Shown: positions 10,399-60,571 of the stretch, one piece after another
Numbering within the stretch: position 1 is the stretch's first letter
How the letters are laid out: every line of letters begins with the position of its first letter
Assembly: GCA_030159075.1 (NCBI GenBank)
Contig: BROG01000254.1
Coordinates: 310,001 to 374,000, forward strand
Reading direction: 5' to 3'
From: Atrina japonica
Lineage: Eukaryota > Mollusca > Bivalvia > Pterioida > Pinnidae
Length of the DNA: 64,000 nt
The notes under the pieces: generated by a model
Told to the model about the DNA's origin: nothing
What the model saw: the letters and a program-made list of their open reading frames with translations, nothing else
Databases searched by the model: none
Translations under genes and position numbers: made by a program

Positions 10399-12430
10399 TT
10401 ACATTAATTTTACAATATAAACGGGGTTAATAATATAGTTATCAGTTTGTAGTAATTTAAACCAATATTTGATAACATGGTACACAATTTGAGATTTTAA
10501 AGGTAAACGATCTAGTTCTGTACATAAGATAGAATTACAAGCTATTTTTTCACACAAAAATTTAACTGTATTTTTCGATTTCAACACATTATTACAAATA
10601 ACAAAACTGATCAACTATCTCCAACTGTTTATTTTCGTAGGTCTATAATTCATTTTGACGCACAAGTCCGCTATATCTGAAAATAACTATCTTTGTTTTA
10701 TCTAAATTGACAGTCAGGTCCCATTTTCCTAAATAAAATTCTACGCTGTTTATTTAACTTTGAAGACCCTTGACTGATTCAGAGAATAAGACAAGATCTG
10801 CGTACTTAGTTCAACAAATTTGTAATCAGCGGTGCCACTTCTAAAAATATTTATCTCGAAATAATTTACAAAAATCGAAAAAAGTAAGGGGGCAAAATTT
10901 CGCCTTGTAACAACCCTGTATGATTACAGAAGTGATCGGAACATTTGTCATTCAATAGGACTCTAGATTTAATAATAATATAATGTTATTTAATTAGAGT
11001 TAAGATTTTCCCTCTTATGTCCATTTTGATCAATTCATAAAACACAGAGGCTCCATCAATATAATCGAAAGCTTTCTTAAAATCTATAAAGCAAAAATAA
11101 AGTTTTTTTCTTTTTTTGAAAGTGAGTGGGAAATGAAAGTTTTAAGTGCGAAAACTATTGTACCCAACCCAGGACGGAAACCGAACTGAGCATCTGTTAA
11201 TAAACATTTTCCGTTAAGAACATCACTAAGTCTATTATTTAATGCTGCAAATAATTTCCTTAATACAACTTGCAGTCTACCAAGGTAAATTGGCACACGT
11301 TTAGTTTACAAACACAACGAGTCTAAATCAAAGCATAACAGGGGTGATAAGCCACTTGTCGTCACAAAAGTATTAGAGATTCATTAATGCATAGAGTCCG
11401 TGCAAGGCAATTATGTTTTACCTGTACAAACCTAATTTTGGTATCATTTGGTTTTCGACTCTACCAAGATATGCCACGTTACCTTGGTACACCTATACTA
11501 AACTTGTTAGGGTCATCCAGTCGACCCAATTTATGACCTGGGACAATAGGCGCAGTACTCCATGATGTGGGGAAAACGACCGGATTCCAATATTAAACAG
11601 TTCGTGAAGGGGCGGCAAAAGAATGTTTTCCACCTATAAAACATTCATTCAATAAACCATCATCTCCATGTGATTTATTGCTTTTAAGATTTTTGATAAA
11701 TGCAATAATTTCCTCCTTACTTATGGGGTTATTTAACTAATAAAATATTACGTTTTCATAATTATGTGTATCAAAATGAGGAGTATAACAAACAATTTCA
11801 GGTGTGGACAATCATTTGTTTGTTTATTGTTGTTCAAGAATATTTCACTCAATTGCCGGTGAATGGCTTCAAATTTTGGCCTCTGCTCGGCACTTACAGC
11901 CATTGAGCAGTGAGGCTTCTTTAACGTGTCGACACCTAATGTGACACGGGACCTCGGTTTATACTGTCTCATCCGAAGGACAAGATATCAACCTGCCGTC
12001 AGCTGGACTCGAACTCACGATCAAGAGCCGGTCGGCTCAACAATCGTGTAAAGTGTGTGAATGAATCATCTAATGATGCAAGAGGCTGTTTTGTTTTACG
12101 AAAATTTGAGTAAAAATATTTAGGATTATTTACAGCATGTCACCCGCTGTGGTTTGGTAATCTCTCTTTAGTTTTCGCTCCATTTTTTATTTCTAATTAA
12201 AGTATTATGTGTAACTATGAATTATTTTTAAAGAATCTATATATTTCTTATGTAAAGAGGGGTCCGTTACAGTCAATAACTGCATTTAACCTATCAATGT
12301 TTTCGTTTAGTGATTCTATAAAAAATAATTCAAAATCATCTTTCCAAGTATTCTTGGTGTAGCGGAATGCCAATTTGTTAGCTTCTCGATCCGGATTTCA
12401 ATAACACGTAATCTGGATATTTCCAAAACA
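10399..12430 (-). pseudogene. Non-LTR retrotransposon (LINE) ORF2 relic
   Basis: Read from 12430 down: YTKNTWKDDFELFFIESLNE (~12350), KNPKYFYSNFRKTKQPLAS (~12130-12070), then a SINE interruption at 11811-12040, then PISKEEIIAFIKNLKSNKSH (~11720). Next is the RT core KLFAALNNRL..LTDAQFGFRPG (11250-11160), motif A DFKKAFDYIDG (~11070), and KYADLVLFSESVKGLQS (~10800) followed by KWDLTVNLDKTKIVIF. Last is a C-terminal ELDRLPLKSQIVYHVIKYWF block (~10520). The YxDD motif has lost one Asp codon (YAD-LVLF), and there are many frameshifts, so it is dead. It belongs to the CR1/Jockey-like assemblage broadly and I cannot place it more finely. Confidence 0.78.
11811..12045 (-). mobile_element. SINE-A, degraded copy inside the LINE
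   Basis: Starts with TTGTTTGTTTATTGTTGTTC and carries GGCCATTGAGC-type sequence, ACGTGTCGACACCTAATGTGACACGGGACCTC and GGACTCGAACTCACGATC. This is a reverse copy of the 35750 SINE with deletions in the head. ACAATC flanks both ends. Confidence 0.75.
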
Positions 12431-12637
12431 TTATGTCGAATTCAAAATTATGGCATCGTCACTCAGAATTTATACCAACATTCATAAAATGAACCCCAGC
12501 CAAGAAACCCCTATTTAGCATATTTTAAGATAACAGTCGTTTTTTTTTTAAATGAACAAACCTTGTCTTCATCGAGTCCAATTTTTAGATGCCATATTGG
12601 AAAACTAATATCTGGCATATGTTTCAAGGACTGATAA
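12431..12637. other. Spacer before the minisatellite
   Basis: No gene or repeat recognised. Confidence 0.4.
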
Positions 12638-13629
12638 GAAATATTTCAGACAAATGACTGGACATCATTTGCCAATCAGAATACAGATTTCAATGAGATG
12701 CTTGTCAGAGGTAGGATAATGAAATATTTCAGAAAAATGACTGGACATCATTGGCCAGTCAGAATGCAGATTTCAATGAGATGCTTGTCAGGGGTAGGAT
12801 AATGAAGTATTTCAGACAAATGACTAGACATCATTGGCCAATCAGAATACAGATTTCAATGAGATGCTTGTCAGAGGTAGGATAATGAAATATTTCAGAT
12901 CATTGGCCAGTCAGAATGCAGATTTCAATGAGATGCTTGTCAGAGGTAGGATAATGAAATATTTCAGAAAAATGACTGGACATCATTGGCCAGTCAGAAT
13001 ACAGATTTCAACGAGATGCTTGTCAGAGGTAGGATAATGAAAATATTTCAGAAAAATGACTGGACATCATTGGCCAATCAGAATACAGATTTCAATGAGA
13101 TGCTTGTCAGAGGTAGGATAATGAAATATTTCAGAAAAATGACTGGACATCATTGGCCAATCAGAATACAGATTTCAACGAGATGCTTGTCAGAGGTAGG
13201 ATAATGAAATATTTCAGAAAAATGACTGGACATCATTGGCCAATCAGAATACAGATTTCAACGAGATGCTTGTCAGAGGTAGGATAATGAAATATTTCAG
13301 AAAAATGACTGGACATCATTGGCCAATCAGAATACAGATTTCAATGAGATGCTTGTCAGAGGTAGGATAATGAAATATTTCAGAAAAATGACTGGACATC
13401 ATTGGCCAGTCAGAATGCAGATTTCAATGAAATGCTTGTCAGAGGTAGGATAATGAAATATTTCAGAAAAATGACTGGACATCATTGGCCAGTCAGAATG
13501 CAGATTTCAATGAGATGCTTGTCAGAGGTAGGATAATGAAATATTTCAGACAAATGACTGGACATCATTGGCCAATCAGAATACAGATTTCAATGAGATG
13601 CTTGTCAGAGGTAGGATAATGAAATATTC
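12638..13629. repeat. 83-bp minisatellite, 12 copies
   Basis: The unit begins GAAATATTTCAGAAAAATGA and ends GTCAGAGGTAGGATAAT. The landmark ATGCTTGTCA recurs every 83 bases, with one copy near 12890 that is 14 bases shorter. Copies are nearly identical, differing at a few recurring positions (CCAATC/CCAGTC, AATACAG/AATGCAG). Short open frames across it reflect only the repeat and are not genes. Confidence 0.95.
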
Positions 13630-16600
13630 CATAATAGAAATCAACTTTTTAATAAAGATTTGTTAAACATAGCAGATCAACATTATTCCTTGATGTAAAA
13701 TGTATGAGTTATCTTTATCAACTAATGTTGTCTCAAAATAATTTGATTTGATGTCCTTTCTCCCTTCATTTTAAAATATGTTTTGGGTCACACTATCCTC
13801 TATATCTTTTCATTTCTTTCTTTACATATTTTTTCCTCAAATTTTGAACATGAAAAGCATTTCAAACATATTCAATTATTTGGATCTGACAAGCCCACAC
13901 CATCCTAAAATATTTTTGATCTGCCTGGTATGAATTGTTTTAACAAATCACAACCTCAAACTTGCTCTTGCAATACTTACCAACAACATCAATTAAAACT
14001 AGGTCACAATACACATATAAAAAACAACAATGAAATCAGAGTGGTTTTTAAATATTTTTTTTTCATTTTTTTAATTATTTTTATTCCTCTACAAAAAGTC
14101 ATTTGGGTTTGTTTCCTTTTCTTGCTTTTTAAATCACATTCAGTTTTCTTTTTTTGCAAGCTTGACCCTTTGCATTTTTCATCTGTTTTATCACATCACA
14201 TTTTATGTGTCTTTTATACATCGTAAACGATGCATATTTTTGTTTATAGTTCATATGTTGCTGACATCACTGAATCCCTATTTCTAGATGAACACCTGGT
14301 ATGCTTTAGGAGGGGGTGTGCATGTTTTCTTGCCTACTGTTTCTTGACATGCTGTTGGTGGATCCAATTTTCTGCAGTCTTAAGCCGAGTCAATGTAATC
14401 ACACCTTACATTAAAACAGAGGAAAACCTGTAAGTGATAAAAACATTGATAATGATCTACATTATAGTGGGAAAATAAATGATTAAATAACTTCAGGTGA
14501 CAGTATTAATACATGTAAATATATTTCAATACATCTTCTCTGTTCATATTTTATTAAATTTCTAGTCACAATTTAGAGCATTTGGAAACTGATTACAGTC
14601 ACTTTAAAAATCCACCGAGTAAAATAAAACTAAATTTACGTGTCTGTTAAACAAACAGAACAATCCTATGAAATAACAATGACTATTCTGATGATGATCT
14701 AAACAACAGTACTGAAATTTTAATGACCTACAGGCTAGCCAAAGAAAGTTATGGCAGACTTTCATAATCTATGACATTTGAGAACTCTGTAAATTGAAGA
14801 CACCCCCTCCCCATCATTCCAAATAAATAGTCATTAAATTATATATAGGACAAGTGCTATCAAGTCTTTGAAATTTATTACAGGACATTCAACAAGGAGT
14901 AATGTACGAAAAATAGACATCAAAGTAAGTATGGATGGAAATTTCTGGGAATTTTGAATCCCCACTGTTCTTCACAAAGTTATGAATTCTAAAACCTTTA
15001 TTCATCTGCTGACATATTGAAAATTACTGGATGTTAGTATACAGTGAAAACAATGATATCGTTAAATAAATATGTATGTTTTGCTCCTGAAGGAGCACAA
15101 CATGTTTTCATCCTAATCGAGGTAACATTTTCTTTTAATCTCACTTCAATGACTTAAATACACACTTATGTACATCAATCTAGATTTCCTAGTCAGAGAG
15201 AAGGTAACGTAAACATTTATCACACACACAAAAAAAGAAAAAGCAGAAATTATATTAAATTGAAATATCTGTATCATCCCTAGGGCTAAATAATGCCATT
15301 ATCAGAAATAAAAATCTTAATCAATATAAGAATTCACATTTTGTATAGTTTCCAAGATGCATAATAAAATAGCAGCAGCTACAGTTAAGCTTCAAAGCTC
15401 TACTGTTGCAATCATATGTAGTGAATTGCACCGCAGTTAGTGGTGTCAAATCCATTTAAGCTCAAATCATGGGGCATGCATATATACTCTCTGTAGATAA
15501 TGTACCATTAAACTGACTCGAGTTAAAGCTGTCAATATTTGTAAATCTACTATGATTACCTAAAGTTTTAGATTTACAAATTTTTTTCTTTAACAATTAG
15601 TCTGATTAAAGCCAATTTCCTCTGAGCTAAAAACGCCTCATTTCTCAGTCTCGCATGAAAGATAACTATTAAAGGGAAATAACTCCTACTCCTAAATTAT
15701 TTTTTAAAGCTGACTAAGTCAGCCCCATTTTACATCAAACAATTCTTAACCCTTATCCTGCCACATTATATTGACTGACTCAGCCAGCCACTGCTGCATG
15801 TGTATGTATATTGAATTTACATCTAAATCTCCTATTTCAAATCAGGGGAAATCGTTTTCCTTCTCAGAATTGTAACTAATGAAATATAGCTCCAAAATTC
15901 CATTGTTGTACAGTGAACAAAGCGATGCAGACACCATTTATAATAACTTTGTTTTCTCCGAAGCCAGATTTTAAAGGTCGTGTAAGTCATTCAGTCTTTA
16001 TTTTTAATGATAAAAGTGTGTCAACCAATCAGATTAAAGACTTATTTATGATGAGTCTGTATCTCTTCTATTCATCAATGGTCTTTTACATAGGATTCCG
16101 TATTATTTATAGTGTACATGGAAGTCGAATATTGACGTGCCTGGCAGTGAGTGTGGGTTTATGAAAATCATATACTGACATGTTTGGCAGTGGCAGAGGG
16201 TATTGTAAAATCGTATATTGACATGTTTGGCGGGATACGGGTTAAGGCAGAAGTCGTCTTGTGTAACCTTCATCTTTCAACAGCTTTAATTCAATACATT
16301 GTATTTGTAACCGACTGAATGTCAAGAAATGTACATCCAATACATGTCATTTATGGCAAAATGATATATAGTACTTAAAAAGCATAAACAGGTGCGGTCA
16401 TAAAGACTCACAACATACCAAAAAAAGTATCACTTTCAAGTAAACAAAACAAGTATGTCCTTCTAGCCACATGTACAGAAAGTTAAGGTAAGAGAAAATG
16501 TTAATATGATAAATAGGAGAAATTACATAAATCGCCTAAAAATAAAAACACCAGTATTATCTCTTCGTCATTTGACCCCCTCCCTCATCAAATTTGCTCG

Positions 16601-16719
16601 AACACATTTACAAATAGAAAACAAAAATAAAGAAGAAAGAGAGAGAGAGGATTTTTGCCATAAATTCTGAATGTATTCAGCTTACTTACACACAATTTTT
16701 GCAACTAATTACTCCATTT
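13630..16719 (-). other. 3' flank and probable 3' UTR of ataxin-2
   Basis: AT-rich DNA without recognisable coding sequence. Several TTTATT strings (AATAAA on the minus strand), for example near 15995 and 16041, could serve as poly(A) signals, but none can be chosen. Some of this must be the ataxin-2 3' UTR. Confidence 0.45.
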
Positions 16720-53986
<37,267 letters not shown>

Positions 53987-54940
53987 TTTTATCGGCCTGT
54001 CAAATCGTGTTTAGCAAGTGCGTGAAATCGATCATGAGCTCATTGCGAATCCAAAGCTTTAACTAAGGATTCTTTGTTCTCTTGCTAGGGTAAAACAAGT
54101 TAACTATCAAAGAATAGTTGATTTCGATCTATCTTCTATTTGATGTTCAATGTTGGTAGACTTTCAGTAACACAGGATCAAGTTGGCGCTGTAATACCAA
54201 TATGGAGAACAGGTTCTATTTTCACTAGGCAAAGAGTAATATGAGATTAAATATAATTTCGCATTTTTATGTTGTTTTGAAACACAAGGAAAACAAAAAT
54301 AATCAATTATAGCAATATGACACAGTAATTATAGAAATAAATTGATATATGTAAGAATATTTTATTACGCGGAGCTGGAAATTTATTCCTGACAAGTAAA
54401 CCGTCAAGTCACGCAGGATGTGCAAAACTCTCGCTGTCAAATGAGATTGCAAATAAAGAGAAAAACAAATATATTTAACACCTTAATTTATCTGTTAAAT
54501 TAGATATATCTATTTTTCTTTTATTTGAAATTTTGTCAAAATTTAAGAAAAAAATAAAATATTTATACGCACGCTCCCGTTAAATGGTAAACTTCCGTTT
54601 TTCCATTTCCGGTGTAAAACTCCCAGTTCTTATTCACGACTAAGATGAAATACTGAGTGTAAATGTAAACAAAATGATTACTTGGAATACATTGCTTTCT
54701 AAACACAACTGAGTATAAAATTTAAACAGGGTTTGAAGCTTGAGTTGACAATTTAAATGAAATTTTGAAAAGTCGGCTTTGTCCAAACGGAAACGAAAAA
54801 TAAGAACTGTCAAAAATTATGTTGAATCCATTATGTCACGAGTGTTTCCGTTCTGAAAAAGAGAAAAAATGTCAAAAACAACTGATTAATACATGACATG
54901 AATATATACACTTCACAAACACGTATATCATCTGCTTGAA
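53987..54940. promoter_or_regulatory. Candidate bidirectional promoter / 5' UTR region
   Basis: The 954 bases between two divergent start codons hold no recognisable coding sequence or repeat. They contain several CpG-bearing patches (around 54368-54440 and 54570-54625) in otherwise AT-rich DNA. No core promoter element could be assigned with confidence. The call rests on head-to-head gene arrangement. Confidence 0.45.
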
Positions 54941-55140
54941 ATGGCTAATGCAGATCCAGAACTAAATCATTCAGCTTTGAACTCGGACGATGTTGAGCAT
55001 GATGGAATAGAACAGGCATCAAGTGGATCCATATCCACACCCACTCCTTCTCCAAGCAAGCCAGTGCAGAATGGAAATCTGGTTATGGTTGTAGACAGAT
55101 ATGGATTTATGGGAGGTTCACAGTATACAGATCCAGAAGA
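54941..55140 (+). CDS. First coding exon of a TBC1D10-like RabGAP (partial gene)
   Basis: This is a 200-bp exon ending GAAGA|GTAAGT (phase 2). It encodes about 67 residues: an acidic, Ser/Pro/Thr-rich leader and then VDRYGFMGGSQYTDPEE. The (D/K)-(R/K)-(Y/F)-GF-(I/L/M)-GGSQ motif immediately precedes the TBC domain in TBC1D10A/B-type proteins, which are GTPase activators for Rab and related small G proteins. I could not find the following exons (they should carry an LKWLDM..NWDKW-type segment) between 55141 and 64000, so intron 1 is probably longer than the rest of the window. It is divergent from ataxin-2 and may share its promoter. Another RabGAP subfamily with the same pre-TBC motif is possible. 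Confidence 0.65.
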
Positions 55141-55860
55141 GTAAGTTATATGTTGATCAAAAACTGACATGAGATTAAAACTAATGCGACCACAGCTCCT
55201 TGGTTTGGACAGCATTATTTACCCAAGACACCTTCAAACAACATTTTTTGTACAGAAATAAATGAAATAAGCATGTAAAAAATGTTTAAATATATAAAAT
55301 TAATATGATCTAAGGCTATGCATAAAAAGCGAGTGCTGCTCCTTATTTTACAAATGTGGGAAAAAGCATTTATTGGGAGTTTATTTGCTCTCACAGCAAC
55401 ACCTGTCTGGCTAAATGATGTCAGTTTATTTGTGACGTTGAATATATATAAAAAACACATTGGCACTTCCGCAAAATATAACCATAGAAAGTCTCAAAAC
55501 CATTTGATTTGAATAGAATATCTGATGAAGCATCAGATTGACGTGGTCCAGCAGTGACCATCTTATCTGGAGAATTTTTAGGATTTCCATGTTATGTACA
55601 CGTGTGTGTTATGTATTTTATGAGTTCGCTTCGACATTGAATATGTTGGCCAAATTTTAGTGAGAACAATATAGCTTAGCTAATAGAAACACTTTATTAT
55701 CTGTTATTATTTTCATGTACTAATGTGGCCCAGTCTGGACTACTGATATAATCTGGAGGAACACTTTATATAGAATGCTTGTCAACTCGATACTGAGTCA
55801 TCTCAATACTTGGACATCTCAGGACTTTTGTTGGTTATCCAATCAGAATTTGTATAAGAC
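55141..55860 (+). other. Start of intron 1 of the TBC1D10-like gene, unassigned
   Basis: Begins with a consensus GTAAGT. No repeat or further exon recognised. Confidence 0.45.
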
Positions 55861-55862
55861 TA

Positions 55863-56777
55863 CCATAATCGGCCGTGTATAATCCGCATTTATGTATTAT
55901 CCGCACCCCCCATTTCAGCATCAGATCTCGGAGAGAAAAAAAGATGTTCGTGCTTTTAGGCCTAACCCGCATCTGGGTTTTATACATGGCCATTACTGGG
56001 GCATTAGTATGACCAAAAATCAGATTAATTTTAAATACCATTCCTAAGATCAGTATTTGACAGAAATAGATAAATATTTATTAAATAATAGAAAATATGA
56101 TACTATGAGATTTTAAATCAATGTAAAACTACAAAATGGGAATCTGAAGTATGAAACTACAAGATACTACATATGCTGTTCCGTGTAACTCCCTTATTTA
56201 CAGTTACAGTATGGCAGTTCGCTTTGTCATCTACAAGCGCGAAATAATCACTAGAATTTGAGTTGAGATTGTTCATATTTTCAATAATAGCATAAAACTC
56301 TAAGAGGAAGGTTATCAGGACACACAGGTACTGTACAATTCTGTTTCCCATGGATATTCTATGATTAAAGCCATGTCTGGTTACCAATCGGCAATCAGAG
56401 AGAGTGACAGTCTGAGTGTCACTTGCTGACCAACTTTGCAACGAGCTATTTATAGGTGATTTGTAAACTGAAATACACACACTGAAGACCAGATTCATTT
56501 ATCAAACATTTATTCACCATCACCATAGACAATAAACACATACAGAAAGCAATGGAGAAATAAATTGACACAAACATCATGATTACGATATGAAAAAAAC
56601 TTGGCCAAATAAAAGCAAGTTTACTATCCAACATCAAATCTTCTGCACTTTTTTTTTTACTATAGTCCCATGAAAAAAAAATGCCCGAAGAACCTGTTGT
56701 ACTGTATTATCTGCACCCCCATCCCTGAGATAAATTTTAGAGTGAAAAGAGAGTGGATAATACATGGCCGATTACGG
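55863..56777. mobile_element. TIR element with TA duplication, 915 bp
   Basis: Ends CCATAATCGGCCGTGTATAA and, inverted, CCGTAATCGGCCATGTATTA, flanked by TA (55861-55862, 56778-56779). Inner GTATTATC(C/T)GCACCCCC lies near both ends. No transposase seen. Related in style to 43563-44582. Confidence 0.85.
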
Positions 56778-56784
56778 TACTTGC

Positions 56785-57072
56785 AGGCCTTTTTCTGTCA
56801 ATTTTGGGAAAATGCCATTGACAACACAATTGGGAATTTTAACATGAATTTGTGTAATTTTGGGGAAAATTGTGAGTACACTTGGAAATCTAAATGTAAT
56901 GGAATCTCTTTTTTTAATGCATTTCCCATTACATTATTTTTTTCATTATCATATGGCCATGGCCTCAACACCAAATTGGAAATTTTTTTCATCAGATTGG
57001 GAAAAAATACATGCATTTTGCATTGGAAATGGCCCAGAATATCGGCCTTGTGGAAACTATAGAACATCTTGA
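56785..57072. mobile_element. MITE family 2 copy C
   Basis: Starts AGGCCTTTTTCTGTCAATTT seven bases after the preceding TIR element. Contains the repeated AAATTGGGAAA phrases and ends GGAAACTATAGAACATC. Confidence 0.65.
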
Positions 57073-58195
57073 CTTGGTAACATATTTGTGTCTGGTCAAT
57101 TTGGTGCTATTTTCTACCATATTTTGTAAATGTATTTGTGGATATTTAAGCAGAATTTAGCTTTCATATTTGCAATAGACTGTCATTCTTTATGCATATT
57201 GACGATAATGATTGGGCAACAGACACTATTCATTGGCAGATGGTTTTTTAAAAATAGTAAGTGAAAGGTCAAATTGATGGGTGTCACCCACAAAAAGGTA
57301 AGTTGACAGGTATGCATTTTAATCGTTATTAACTAATCACACTATTACAAATTCTTATTCTAAATATTTCATCCATTGGGTCTTCCCACTTAAAGCGATA
57401 AAAGCTATCACAATAATGATTTTTGTTCCATGACATATAGACAAGAATATGATAAAATGGGTGTTCAAATACATTATCAAACACATGAAATGTAAAAGAT
57501 CTTCTTTTCGAAATTATTTGTTTTATAAGAATTTAAGTTTTCCTGTACCTTAAAAAATCTGGCTGTATTTCGGTATGCAATGACCTTTCAGATAAACTAT
57601 TCCACCATATCAAATATGCTTCATAATTGAGTCAAGGGGATCTCGTCCTTTACATGCTTGGTCTATCAGCAATCTCGGCCCTTTACATAATCCGAGTATG
57701 CTAAAGTTGGCCTATTTTTATGTTCTTTTTATTTAACATTTACTTTTAAAATACAGGATGTGTTTTTATTGGAAAGTATTATGAATAATATGTGCTTTTC
57801 AACGCTATTTTCAATACTTGAATCAAATCAGATGAATAAAAACACCAGGTAACTAAAAGAATTTTTTCCAATCTTTAATGTTATTCTGAAATGATTGCTG
57901 ACATTGCCAAAATCAAAACATAACTATTAAAACTATACATATCTCATGCTTTACAATCGTGCTGCCATGTCTGGTGGAGTTGGGCAGTTCATAAGCGTCA
58001 AGAATGATACAGCCCCGAATGCAATGCCAGTTGGACGGGTTGAAAATTGGACCCAACACATGGTTAATTTCAGAAACAAATGTCTTAAAACACAAAGTGT
58101 GATAAAAATAGAATATATATATTAAATGCAAATCGCACATGCTTATTGGACACTTGGTACTCTCTGTAAGAATACCCAACAGTTAGTTTGCAATG
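57073..58195. other. Unassigned intron or intergenic DNA
   Basis: AT-rich. A minus-strand open stretch of 88 codons (57913-58179) has no recognised motif. No bounded repeat. Confidence 0.4.
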
Positions 58196-58200
58196 CTGAG

Positions 58201-58588
58201 CAGGGGCTGAAAATTCCTTACGTCTGAGGTCCGGGACATATATATTTTACTTTTGGACCCTGTCATTTTCCAGCTGTGTGGGTCCGATGACCTAACAAGT
58301 CCGAATGAGTGAATGACTTTTCTGTCAAATTCTTTACTTCTAACATTTATTAGTTTCCTTTGTAAATTTCAATCATCATTTTCTAGTATAATATTGTGGC
58401 AGTTTTTGTTTTATATAATAATTTTGTGTCTCCATATTTAATAATTGTTATATGTATTGATTAATTATATTAAAAAAATTGACTTAGATTTATTGTAATT
58501 GGACTCATATATTAGAGGACCGGACCCTGGCAATATTTAACAAAAAAGTCCTGGACCCAAGCAGCTGAAAGAAAATTCTCAGCCCCTG
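58201..58588. mobile_element. CAGGGGC-ended MITE (hAT-like), 388 bp
   Basis: Ends CAGGGGCTGAAAATT and, inverted, CAGGGGCTGAGAATT. An exact 5-bp duplication CTGAG lies at 58196-58200 and 58589-58593. Subterminal GGTCCGGGAC and GTCCTGGACC match in inverted orientation. Confidence 0.88.
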
Positions 58589-60571
58589 CTGAGACTAAAG
58601 GCAGACAAAAATCTGATATTACAGGTCACGTTTGGTAAGATCGTTGCAATTATATGCATACATCTGTAATTCTAACCACCAGATGGGCTCTTTGGGATAT
58701 ATAGGAAATAAAATATTACATAAAATGGGTATGTAAAATTTTTCACCTACGACAGCTCATCATTTTAAAATATATATAGTTGTCTTTTTCCATGATTCAA
58801 TGCAGTTGGTTAGCAGTACAGTATTGAAGCAAAGATGGCCATTCAATTGATTGTTTATGAAAATTGAAGGAAACCACTTATCATTGGAACTTTATATTTG
58901 TTTCAATTGAATCATAGCATTTTTAGGTCACCTGAGCCAAAGACTCAGGGTGACCTATTGCAATCGTCTTTTGTCTGTCGTCATCCATTGTGCATCGTTA
59001 ACATTTACACATTTTTATTTCTTCTCAAGAACCAGTGGGCCAATTTTAACCAAACTTGGTATATAACATCCCCATGTAAAGCCGCATAAACTATGATAAA
59101 GTTTACAAATGAAATGGGGCTAGGACCCATATTGGCCTCAAAAGGGGCCAAAAAGTACCAAAACTTGGTACATCTTTAAAAATCTTCTTCTCATGAACTA
59201 ATGATCAGATGACTTTCAAATTTTGTATGCATGATTGTCAATATCTACAAAGTTTATGAACGAAAAAGAAATCTGTCCATAAACAAGGGGACGCTTCAGC
59301 AACACAGGGTACAATTGTATTACAAATTGTTTAATAACTCAAAACTGATCGACTTTTTGTATACAAAGTTATATGAGAAAATTGTTAGGAATTATCTAAG
59401 GATCATTTTGACAAAATTTCAAGGTCATGGGGTCAAAGGTCAAGGTCACAGACACCTAAATAAATGGAAAATGTAAAAAAAAAATTAATTTTAGATATTT
59501 TTGACTAATTCTCGAGAACCATTGGGCTAATTTTAACCAAACTTGACAGGAAGTATAACCATGTAAAGCCACATAAAAGTTGCAGATGAAAAGGAGCTAG
59601 GACCAAACATGGCTGTCATGGCTAAATTTAGAATGAACGAGTCAGCAGATATTTTTGATTTAAATTTTAATACATTTACAATGTATCTCCAAAATCAATA
59701 AAGCTAGAGAAAAAAACATTGCTTTAAAATGAGCAGCTAGCAAAAATCTACCAATAGTTTATTTTGGTGGAAATTGTGTCGAACCTTGTGTGAGTTAGTT
59801 CCCCTTTTTTGTGGATTTTTCATGTTTTTGGATGTTTTTTGACATTATCTTGAAAAGTATAATAGATAGAGAGAAAGTGAAAGAAGCAAAATTGTTCGGC
59901 ATGCAAGGATCTACAAAAAAATCAATAGGGCTGAAATTGTCAGGTCATCCCTTATTGGCATTATTTCCCCTTTTATGTTGATATTTCTTGTTTTTGGATA
60001 ATTTTTAACATTATCTTGAAAAATATAATAGCTAGAATAAAAGTGGAAGATGCAAAAATGTTCAGCACTTAAAGATATACAAAAATGTCAACAGGGCCGA
60101 AATTGTCAGGTCATCCCTTATGGGAGTTATTTCCCCATTTTAAGTCGATTTTTCATGCTTTTGGATGTTTTTTGACATTACATGTATCTCGAAAAATATA
60201 ATAGCTAGAGTTAAAGTGAAAGGAACAAAAATGTTCAGCACATAAAGATCTACCAAAACAGCAATTGGGCTGAAATTTTCAGATCACCCCTTATGCGAGT
60301 TATCTCCCCTTTCAAATGGATTTTTCATGGTATTGGATGTTTTATGACATCTTGAAAAGTACAATGTATAATAGCTAGAGTAAAAGTGAAAGAAGCAAAA
60401 ATGATCTGGATGCAAACATATACAAAGAAGTCAAAACGGCCGGAATTGTTAGGTCACCCTTTATGGGAGTAATTTCCCCTTTAAGTTGATTTTTCATATT
60501 TTTGGAGGTCACCCCTTATGTGAGATATCTCCCCTTTTAAGTGAATTTTTCATGGTATTGGATGTTTTATG

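Noticed and set aside
12834..13204. Open frames encoding a NQNTDFNEMLVRGRIMKYF repeat
   Set aside because: The unit is 83 bases, not a multiple of three, so the frame drifts. It is a minisatellite by-product.
12638..13629. CRISPR-like regular repeats
   Set aside because: The repeats are contiguous 83-bp units without unique spacers, in animal DNA.
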